A stretch of DNA of 64,000 nt from G963676795 sp963677215. GTDB taxonomy: Bacteria > Desulfobacterota > Desulfuromonadia > Desulfuromonadales > Geopsychrobacteraceae. Of this stretch, positions 8,340 to 14,494 are shown piece by piece (positions within the stretch are counted from its first letter, which is position 1; every line of letters begins with the position of its first letter). The notes beneath the pieces are model-generated. The model was not told where the DNA came from, did no database searches, and was given only the letters and a program-made list of their open reading frames with translations. The stretch is from positions 2,790,001-2,854,000 of the forward strand of contig OY781919.1 of NCBI GenBank assembly GCA_963677215.1, read 5' to 3'. A program made the translations under genes and the position numbers.

Positions 8340-8606
8340 GTGCGGAAAACTCGATTCAAAGAAACGCAGATCGTCAAGATTCTCAAAGAAGTTGAAGCCG
8401 GTCGAACCGTTAAAGATGTTTGCCGTGAACACGGCATTTCCGATGCGACCTACTACAACTGGAAATCAAAATACGGCGGCATGGAAGCCTCCGATATCAA
8501 GCGCCTCAAAGAAGTCGAAGAAGAGAACCGCAAGCTCAAACAGATGTTTGCCGATCTCAGCCTCGAAAACAGAGCGCTGAAAGATATCATCGAAAAAAAG
8601 CTCTGA
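8340..8606 (+). CDS. IS3-family OrfA (transposase DNA-binding subunit)
   Basis: The 88-residue OrfA begins MRKTRFKETQIVKILKE and contains a helix-turn-helix (about residues 20-42, VKDVCREHGISDATYYNWK). A leucine-zipper-like coiled coil follows (about 50-85, LKEVEEENRKLKQMFADLSLENRAL). It binds the terminal repeats and dimerises with the fusion product. The start is a GTG at 8340 with an AAGGGAGG site upstream. The gene ends in a TGA six bases after the frameshift site. Confidence 0.92.
   Translation: MRKTRFKETQIVKILKEVEAGRTVKDVCREHGISDATYYNWKSKYGGMEASDIKRLKEVEEENRKLKQMFADLSLENRALKDIIEKKL
8594..8600 (+). promoter_or_regulatory. Programmed -1 frameshift site A AAA AAG
   Basis: The heptamer lies in the OrfA frame as GAA AAA AAG. 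Slipping back one base continues as AAA AAA GCT CTG ACG into the OrfB frame (KALTPTEKRELVDYARQ), giving the OrfAB transposase. This is the canonical IS3-family recoding signal. Confidence 0.85.
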
Positions 8607-8656
8607 CGCCGACGGAGAAGCGTGAACTGGTCGATTACGCCAGACAGCGGCATCGC

Positions 8657-9418
8657 TTGAGCCAGCGAGCTGCCTGCAATGCATTATCCTTGAGTAGATC
8701 GGTCTATAGTTATCGGCCGAAGCCCAACAAGGATCAGCTGGTTATCGAGCTACTTCAGGAACTTGCCGAAAAATACCCTCGCTATGGGTTTAGCAAGCTT
8801 TTTGATCTTATTCGTCGGCGGGGGCACAGATGGAACCACAAGTGTGTCCATCGTGTTTATTGCCATTTGAAGCTGAACTTTCGCCGTAAGGGCAAGAAGC
8901 GATTGCCGATTCGTAATCCACAGCCCCTGTCGGTGTCTGCTCAGGCCAACCACTGTTGGTCCATAGATTTTATGAGTGATGCCCTTTGGTGTGGGCGTCG
9001 ATTTCGGACCTTTAACGTGATCGACGACTTCAACCGCGAGGCCCTAGCGATCGAAGTCGACTTAAATTTGCCTGCAGAGCGGGTCATTCGCACGCTGGAG
9101 CGGATCGTTTCCTGGCGAGGCTATCCGGCAAAGCTACGCATGGATAACGGTCCAGAATTTATTTCGCTGAAACTGTCGGCCTGGGCTGAAGACAACAATG
9201 TCGAGCTAGAATTCATCAAGCCCGGCAAGCCAACTCAGAATTCATACATCGAACGCTTCAACCGAACCTTTCGTGATGAGATTCTGGGTTATTACGTTTT
9301 TCATCGTTTGTCTGAGGTTCGCGAAGTCACCGATAAATGGATTATCGAATACAACGAAATCAGGCCCCATGATTCACTGGGGAAGCTGACGCCAAAAGAA
9401 TATTTGGAAGCGCAATAG
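8657..9418 (+). CDS. IS3-family OrfB (DDE transposase catalytic part)
   Basis: The 253 residues counted from an internal TTG contain the rve core with D104 (WSIDFM), D163 (RMDNGPEF) and E199 (YIERFNRTFRDE). The spacing gives DD(35)E, as in IS3 enzymes. The true product is most likely the OrfAB fusion, because the open frame extends upstream to the slippery site at 8594 and the added residues (KALTPTEKRELVDYARQRH) are conserved family sequence. A separately initiated OrfB is possible. Confidence 0.92.
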   Translation: MSQRAACNALSLSRSVYSYRPKPNKDQLVIELLQELAEKYPRYGFSKLFDLIRRRGHRWNHKCVHRVYCHLKLNFRRKGKKRLPIRNPQPLSVSAQANHCWSIDFMSDALWCGRRFRTFNVIDDFNREALAIEVDLNLPAERVIRTLERIVSWRGYPAKLRMDNGPEFISLKLSAWAEDNNVELEFIKPGKPTQNSYIERFNRTFRDEILGYYVFHRLSEVREVTDKWIIEYNEIRPHDSLGKLTPKEYLEAQ

Positions 9419-9468
9419 ATCACCGGGAAACTCTATGAATCGGTGGCCCTAAAAGAGGGAGCTTTACA

Positions 9469-9472
9469 TCGG
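9469..9472. repeat. Target-site duplication TCGG, right copy
   Basis: Right-hand copy of the 4-bp duplication produced by IS3 insertion. Confidence 0.85.
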
Positions 9473-9478
9473 GACGAC

Positions 9479-9512
9479 AAAAAGGGATGGCCGCTAACGG
9501 TCATCCCTTTTT
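9479..9512. terminator. Bidirectional terminator between ridA and rpmB
   Basis: AAAAAGGGATGGCCG-CTAA-CGGTCATCCCTTTTT forms a 15-bp stem with one G-T pair and a 4-base loop. A runs on one side and T runs on the other allow it to work on both strands. It ends transcription of rpmB on minus and, before the IS insertion, of ridA on plus. Confidence 0.9.
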
Positions 9513-9538
9513 GTTAAATTCTCGCTGTCTGCTGTGGC

Positions 9539-9730
9539 TCAGACGACTTTTTCAACCTTGTTGGCACGAATGCAGCGGGTGCAAACCTTCATGGTCTTGA
9601 TAGATCCGTTGTGGCGTGCACGAACTTTTTGCAGGTTCGGGCTCCAGATGGTTCTGGTCTTATTATGAGCGTGGCTGACATTGTTGCCGGTCACAGGTTT
9701 TTTTCCACAGATTTCACATTGCTTGGACAT
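9539..9730 (-). CDS. rpmB: 50S ribosomal protein L28
   Basis: A 63-residue L28 of the zinc-ribbon type, with CxxC pairs at CEIC near the start and CTRC near the end. The family core VSHAHNKTRTIWSPNLQKVRAR is present. AGGAGGAAT precedes the ATG. The gene is transcribed alone on minus between the bidirectional terminator and the DUF523-purN-purM operon. Confidence 0.97.
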   Translation of the reverse strand: MSKQCEICGKKPVTGNNVSHAHNKTRTIWSPNLQKVRARHNGSIKTMKVCTRCIRANKVEKVV

Positions 9731-9817
9731 TGCTCATTCCTCCTGTAAGTTTCGAACGCGCATTACTAGCACATTTGACGTGTTGATGCAAACATTTTGC
9801 GGAATATTCTGAAATAA

Positions 9818-10285
9818 TTACATGATAGCGTTTAATTGATCATCGCCGATGAGGGTCAGGCCTTCGCTTTCAAGCAGGGCCGCAGTGACGCCCATCCCTT
9901 CGGTCAGTTGTTGGTTCAGGTAGATTCTGAGTGTGCCGCAAGACGGGCTGCGTTGTTGCAGGATCGCATGTCTGCAGCCGGTCAGTCGAGCCACTTTCAG
10001 TGTCTCATGGGCTCCCATGATAAAGGCTTCGGTGACATTTTTGCCTTCTTCGCTGATCAGTTTTCCCTGGCCTGCGATGGCGTCTTTTCCATTGCCGCAG
10101 GAAAACCAGCATTTCGGCCGTGGAGTTGTGAAGCCGGCAAGTTGCTCTGGGCAGACGGGGATCGGTGTCAGGTTGTTGCTTTTGAGAAAGTCGATGACCG
10201 TCTGTGAGTAGTTGTCTGTCGCGTCGTAGCGGGTCTTTAGGCCGAGAAGACAGCCGCTGACCAGAACGGAGCAGTTCTTCAACAT
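9818..10285 (-). CDS. DUF523 family protein
   Basis: The 155-residue protein shows the DUF523 signature: VSGCLLGLKTRYD at the N-terminus, PVCPEQLAGFTTPRPKCWF in the middle and LQQRSPSCG followed by GMGVTAALLESEG at the end. Conserved cysteines suggest metal or redox chemistry, but the biochemical role is unknown. I chose the ATG at 10285, which overlaps the purN stop as ATGTTGA and gives the family-typical N-terminus. A GTG five codons earlier is also open. It is co-transcribed with purN and purM. Confidence 0.85.
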   Translation of the reverse strand: MLKNCSVLVSGCLLGLKTRYDATDNYSQTVIDFLKSNNLTPIPVCPEQLAGFTTPRPKCWFSCGNGKDAIAGQGKLISEEGKNVTEAFIMGAHETLKVARLTGCRHAILQQRSPSCGTLRIYLNQQLTEGMGVTAALLESEGLTLIGDDQLNAIM

Positions 10286-10953
10286 GATAGGTTCCGGCAC
10301 GCTGGCGGATTGGTCAAGGCAGCTGACTCGGCTGGTGTATCTAGGATGACGACTTTGCGACCTTCAATGGCTATTCTGTTCTCGGCAAACCACTGGATGG
10401 CCTGTGAATAGATAATATGTTCCTGAACCAGGATCCTGGCTGCCAGGGTTTCTTCGCTGTCGTCCTGTAAAACGGGAACGACGGCCTGGCAGATGATCGG
10501 ACCGCTGTCAACTCCTCCGTCAACGAAATGGACCGTACAACCGGAGAAGCGGGCACCATATTCCAACGCTTTGCGGTGGACATGGAGCCCGGGAAAAGCC
10601 GGAAGCAGCGACGGATGGATGTTGATGATTCGCTGCGGAAAGGCCTTCAGGAACATGTCGGAAATGATGCGCATGAAGCCGGCCAGTACGACAAGCTCCG
10701 TACCGGCCTCTTGAAGTGCGGTAACCACCGCCCGGTCGAATTCCTGGCGTTCTGAGAAATTGCGATGATCGATGCAGAGCGCAGGGAGCCCGTGCGATTC
10801 TGCTCTGTTCAGGGCGCCTGCTCCAGGATTGTTGCTGAGAACCAGGCTGATTTCGGCATTGAGCCGGCCGGTCTCGCAATTATCGATGATCGATTGCAGG
10901 TTCGTGCCGCCGCCGGAGGCCAGCACCGCAATGCGTAGCTTCTTCATGCTCAT
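10279..10953 (-). CDS. purN: Phosphoribosylglycinamide formyltransferase
   Basis: Transfers the formyl group of 10-formyl-tetrahydrofolate to GAR in purine synthesis. The 224 residues carry the phosphate-binding loop ASGGGTNLQ and the catalytic block INIHPSLLPAFPG followed by GCTVHFVDGGVDSGPII. These contain the Asn, His and Asp needed for formyl transfer. It lies 16 bp after purM and overlaps the DUF523 gene by 7 bp. An alternative start is the ATG two codons in. Confidence 0.96.
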   Translation of the reverse strand: MSMKKLRIAVLASGGGTNLQSIIDNCETGRLNAEISLVLSNNPGAGALNRAESHGLPALCIDHRNFSERQEFDRAVVTALQEAGTELVVLAGFMRIISDMFLKAFPQRIINIHPSLLPAFPGLHVHRKALEYGARFSGCTVHFVDGGVDSGPIICQAVVPVLQDDSEETLAARILVQEHIIYSQAIQWFAENRIAIEGRKVVILDTPAESAALTNPPACRNLSC

Positions 10954-10969
10954 TCCCGAGGTGTCTGCC

Positions 10970-12013
10970 CTAGATCAGTTCGACCATTGGTGCGTCGGAG
11001 TGGCTGATTTCACCGATGATATAAGCTTTCTCATCCAGGCCGTGAAGGCGATTGATGATGTCTTCGGTGCTTGCAGCTGGGACAACCAGGATCAGGCCGA
11101 TTCCGTAGTTGAAGGTCCTATACATTTCCTCCTCAGGAATATTGCCCCCCTGTCTGATCAGATCAAAGATTACGTGTTTTGGCCAACTGTTGCGGTCAAT
11201 GACGGCTTTGCACTGCTTTGGTAGAACTCGGGGAATGTTTTCCAACACTCCACCACCGGTGATGTGAGCGATCCCCTTGATATTGAAATCGCGCATCAGG
11301 TTGAGCACGCTTTTGACGTAGATCCTGGTTGGAGTCAGCAACTCTTCGCCGAGAGGTTTGTCGAGCCCTTCCGGGATGGCGGAGAGGTCGAGGTTCAGGG
11401 TTTCGAGAAGGATCTTTCGGGCCAGCGAATAGCCGTTTGAGTGCAGGCCGTTAGAGGCAATGCCGATGATCTTGTCGCCGTTGGTGATTGTTGAGCCGTC
11501 GATCAGTCTGTCGTCGTCAACAACGCCGACCGCAAATCCGGCCAGATCATACTCTCCATCGGTGTACATGCCGGGCATTTCGGCAGTCTCGCCGCCAAGC
11601 AGGGCGCAGCCGGCCTGTTTGCAGCCGTCGGTGATGCCTTTGACGACATCGACAGCCTTTTCCGGGCTGAGTTTGCCGGTGGCAAAGTAGTCGAGAAAGA
11701 ACAAGGGCTCGGCACCCTGAACAATGATATCGTTGACGCACATGGCCACCAGGTCGATGCCTACGGTATCATGTTTGTCGAGCATGAAGGCGAGCTTCAG
11801 CTTGGTACCGACACCGTCGGTCGCGGAGACCAGGGTCGGTTTCTTGTACTTGCTGCTGTTCAGGGAAAACAGTCCCCCGAAGCCACCGATGTCGGCCAGG
11901 ACTTCCGGTCTGGATGTCTGTTTGACCAGCGGTTTAATCATGTCAACGAAGCGATTGCCTGCGTCGATATCAACACCCGCATCTTTGTAAGTGATTGGTT
12001 TGTCGTTGCTCAA
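10970..12013 (-). CDS. purM: Phosphoribosylformylglycinamidine cyclo-ligase (AIR synthase)
   Basis: Catalyses ATP-dependent ring closure of FGAM to AIR, the fifth step of purine synthesis. The frame is open from a GTG at 12031, but I place the start at TTG 12013. A perfect AAGGAG lies seven bases upstream, and the resulting N-terminus (MSNDKPITYKDAGVDIDAGN) matches the family. The result is 347 residues. Core motifs include ATDGVGTKLKLA, GIDLVAMCVNDIIVQGAEPL and GGETAEMPGMY. It is the first gene of the purM-purN-DUF523 operon. Confidence 0.96.
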   Translation of the reverse strand: MSNDKPITYKDAGVDIDAGNRFVDMIKPLVKQTSRPEVLADIGGFGGLFSLNSSKYKKPTLVSATDGVGTKLKLAFMLDKHDTVGIDLVAMCVNDIIVQGAEPLFFLDYFATGKLSPEKAVDVVKGITDGCKQAGCALLGGETAEMPGMYTDGEYDLAGFAVGVVDDDRLIDGSTITNGDKIIGIASNGLHSNGYSLARKILLETLNLDLSAIPEGLDKPLGEELLTPTRIYVKSVLNLMRDFNIKGIAHITGGGVLENIPRVLPKQCKAVIDRNSWPKHVIFDLIRQGGNIPEEEMYRTFNYGIGLILVVPAASTEDIINRLHGLDEKAYIIGEISHSDAPMVELI

Positions 12014-12045
12014 TGTCGATCTCCTTGCCACTGAAAATGGACGGC

Positions 12046-12074
12046 ATTAGACCATCGCACAGAATCTATGTCAA
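12046..12074 (-). promoter_or_regulatory. Sigma-70 promoter of the purM operon
   Basis: Reading the minus strand, TTGACA (12074-12069) and TCTAAT (12051-12046) are exactly 17 bp apart. The start codon is about 25 bases beyond the predicted transcription start, so the leader is short with no room for a purine riboswitch. Confidence 0.8.
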
Positions 12075-12208
12075 TTAGGTAAAATGAATTAATCCGGGAA
12101 AGTTATCTTTATCTATATCAAGCCGGTAAATTATGTTATTTTCGGCAAACATTTCCATGGCAAAGGTTCAGTTATTCTAGCACGAAATTTATAGAAGTTC
12201 CCAAAAAC

Positions 12209-12694
12209 ATGGTTAAAAAGTATGCCACCATAAGAGCGGCAACCGCTCAGGATGTTCCGGCCATTGCAGCGATCGAGCAGATGTCCTATTCTCATCCCTG
12301 GTCAGCGGCTCAATTTTACAACGAGCTAGAAAATAATGTGTCCTTCACTGACCTCTGTAGCGTCGACAACGAGGTTGCAGGATATCTCTGCGCCTGGATG
12401 GTTGTCGGTGAACTGGAGATTCTCAGGATTACCGTGCGTAATGATTACAGGCGCCTCGGCCTGGCCACTCAGCTTTTGGAGAACGCTTTCAGACGTTACT
12501 CCGCGGCGGAACTGCAGAGTGCCTGGCTGGAAGTGCGTGAGGACAACCATGCCGCTATTGCTCTTTATGAACAACTTGGTTTCTCTGTGCAAGGGCGTCG
12601 CGATGGCTACTATCCTGACGGTGAGGCAGCTCTGCTGATGGTCAGAAAATTTATGGAAAGTTATGATTTGGGAGTAGGTCATGAAAAATCTTAA
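12209..12694 (+). CDS. rimI: Ribosomal-protein-S18-alanine N-acetyltransferase
   Basis: A GNAT acetyltransferase of 161 residues. Acetyl-CoA binding is indicated by VRNDYRRLGLATQLLENAF, and the RimI-type tail by AWLEVREDNHAAIALYEQLGFSVQGRRDGYY. RimI acetylates the N-terminus of ribosomal protein S18. The start at 12209 has only weak ribosome-binding sequence; it is divergent from purM. The 3' end overlaps pyrK by 14 bp. Confidence 0.9.
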   Translation: MVKKYATIRAATAQDVPAIAAIEQMSYSHPWSAAQFYNELENNVSFTDLCSVDNEVAGYLCAWMVVGELEILRITVRNDYRRLGLATQLLENAFRRYSAAELQSAWLEVREDNHAAIALYEQLGFSVQGRRDGYYPDGEAALLMVRKFMESYDLGVGHEKS

Positions 12695-13538
12695 AACCGT
12701 TGTTCTGTCGAACCAGGAGATCTCGCCGGGTTATTTCCGGATGCGGATCCTGGCTCCGGACTATACAAAGATATCCAGACCAGGACAGTTTGTCATGTTC
12801 CGGGTCCAGCGTTCGATGCCCCCCCTTTTGCGGCGTCCTTTTGGTATTTTCCGTACCGGTTTCATGCCGGCCGACTGCGAGACGATGCCGCCGAAGGAGT
12901 TTGTCGAAATTATCTACAAGGTTGTTGGCAGCGGTACGGAAATTATGCAGGGGTTGCAGCAGGGAGCGCAGGTCGAACTGCTCGGCCCGCTGGGGCGAGG
13001 CTTTGAGGCTGGTGATCCTTCCGAGGAGAAGATCCTTGTCGGTGGCGGGATCGGCCTGGTGCCACTCTATATGCTGGCTGAATCCCTGGTGGAAAAATCA
13101 CAGGTCAGGCTGCTGATGGGCGGACGGACCCGCGACGATATCATTACCGTCACCGAATTCGAGCGGCTTGGTGTCGAGACCTACGTGTCGACCGAAGACG
13201 GAAGCCTGGGAGAACAGGGGCTGGTTACCAAGGTCCTTGAAGCAAGGCTGGCCCAAAAGCAGAAGGCGACGATCTTCGCCTGTGGACCGATGCCGATGCT
13301 TGAAGCGGTTCATCATATCTGTCAGGCTCACAAGGTTCCGTTGCAGGTCTCCCTCGAGGCACTGATGGCCTGCGGAGTGGGGGCCTGTCTCGGCTGTGTT
13401 GTCAAGGGGGCGGGGCATTCCGAGGAGAATCCGAGTTATCTCTGCACCTGCAAGACAGGTCCGGTTTTCAAGTCACATCTGATCGATTGGGGCAAGGCTG
13501 TCGCCAAGGAAAATACTGAAGCCGGAGGCTGTAAATGA
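12681..13538 (+). CDS. pyrK: Dihydroorotate dehydrogenase electron-transfer subunit
   Basis: This is the FAD and [2Fe-2S] subunit of class 1B dihydroorotate dehydrogenase; it passes electrons from PyrD to NAD+. The 285 residues include the flavin-binding RPFGIF segment, the nucleotide-binding VGGGIGLVPLY and, near the C-terminus, the cluster ligands C231, C236, C239 and C255. These are spaced CX4CX2CX15C, as in PyrK. It overlaps rimI at its start and pyrD by 4 bp (ATGA) at its end, so the two subunits are translated together. Confidence 0.95.
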   Translation: MKNLKTVVLSNQEISPGYFRMRILAPDYTKISRPGQFVMFRVQRSMPPLLRRPFGIFRTGFMPADCETMPPKEFVEIIYKVVGSGTEIMQGLQQGAQVELLGPLGRGFEAGDPSEEKILVGGGIGLVPLYMLAESLVEKSQVRLLMGGRTRDDIITVTEFERLGVETYVSTEDGSLGEQGLVTKVLEARLAQKQKATIFACGPMPMLEAVHHICQAHKVPLQVSLEALMACGVGACLGCVVKGAGHSEENPSYLCTCKTGPVFKSHLIDWGKAVAKENTEAGGCK

Positions 13539-14473
13539 TCAAGCGCAGAGAAAAAATAGCTCGCCCTGACCTGTCTGTAGAGTTTTGCGGGATCAAGATG
13601 AAAAACCCGGTCATGCCCGCTTCGGGGACCTTTGGCTATGGTGAGGAGTATGCCCCCTATATCGATCTGAACAATCTCGGGGCCATTGTCACCAAAGGGC
13701 TTTCGCTCAATCCGAAGGCGGGAAATCCGACACCACGGATCTGTGAGACCGTCAGTGGTATGCTTAATGCCATCGGTCTGCAGAATGTCGGTATTGATGT
13801 ATTTCTCAAGCATAAGATGCCGTTTCTGGAGTCGTTTGATGCTCCGGTCATCGTCAATTTTTTCGGCAATACCCTTGAGGAGTATGCTGAGGTTGCCGCC
13901 CGTCTTGATGGGATTCCGGGTGTCGCAGGCCTGGAGATGAATATTTCATGTCCGAACGTCAAGCATGGCGGAATCGTCTTCGGCACCGATCCGAAATCGG
14001 CGACCGATGTTATCAGCGCAGTGCGTAAGAGGACCTCCAAGCCGGTGATCGTCAAGTTGACCCCCAACGTGACCGATATCCGCGTTATGGCCAGGGCCGC
14101 TGAGGATGCCGGTGCCGATGCCCTGAGCCTGATCAATACGATTACCGGCATGTCCGTCGATATCAGAAAGCGCAAGCCGAGACTGGCCAATACCATCGGT
14201 GGCCTGTCGGGGCCGGCGATCCGCCCGATTGCCGTGCGCCTGACCCATCAGGTTGTGCAGGCCGTCAAGATTCCGGTTATCGGTATCGGCGGCATTGCCT
14301 GCGCAGAGGATGCCCTTGAATTCCTCATTGTCGGTGCCACAGCCGTGCAGGTCGGCACTGCTAATTTCGTCGATCCGACAGCGATGGAGAAGATCGTCTC
14401 CGGTCTGGAAGATTTTTGCCTTGAGCAGGGTATCGAAGATATCAAGGAGCTGATCGGGACTCTGGAGGTTTGA
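13535..14473 (+). CDS. pyrD: Dihydroorotate dehydrogenase, class 1B catalytic subunit
   Basis: Oxidises dihydroorotate to orotate in pyrimidine synthesis. The 312-residue FMN barrel has ASGTFGYGEEY, the active-site Cys139 in NISCPNVKHGG (class 1 enzymes use Cys, class 2 use Ser) and the FMN-phosphate motif GIGGIACAEDALEFLIVGATAVQVGT. The class 1B assignment is confirmed by the adjacent pyrK. It is a cytosolic enzyme, unlike the quinone-linked class 2 form. Confidence 0.96.
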   Translation: MIKRREKIARPDLSVEFCGIKMKNPVMPASGTFGYGEEYAPYIDLNNLGAIVTKGLSLNPKAGNPTPRICETVSGMLNAIGLQNVGIDVFLKHKMPFLESFDAPVIVNFFGNTLEEYAEVAARLDGIPGVAGLEMNISCPNVKHGGIVFGTDPKSATDVISAVRKRTSKPVIVKLTPNVTDIRVMARAAEDAGADALSLINTITGMSVDIRKRKPRLANTIGGLSGPAIRPIAVRLTHQVVQAVKIPVIGIGGIACAEDALEFLIVGATAVQVGTANFVDPTAMEKIVSGLEDFCLEQGIEDIKELIGTLEV

Positions 14474-14494
14474 CAGGGAGTCGTTGAGGGATCG

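Larger units (their letters stand above)
8262..9468 (+). mobile_element. Complete IS3-family element (IS407-type), 1207 bp
   Basis: The ends match as imperfect inverted repeats of about 45 bp. Both begin TGTAA and share TCCCT, AGGGCCA and TAGAGTTT with CCCG. A 4-bp direct repeat TCGG flanks the element (8258-8261 and 9469-9472), the target duplication size expected of the IS407 subgroup. Two overlapping genes with an A AAA AAG slippery site encode OrfA and OrfAB. No disabling mutation is seen, so it looks young and probably active. Confidence 0.92.

Noticed and set aside
12032..12208. Purine riboswitch before purM
   Set aside because: The promoter lies so close to the start codon that the leader is too short for an aptamer.
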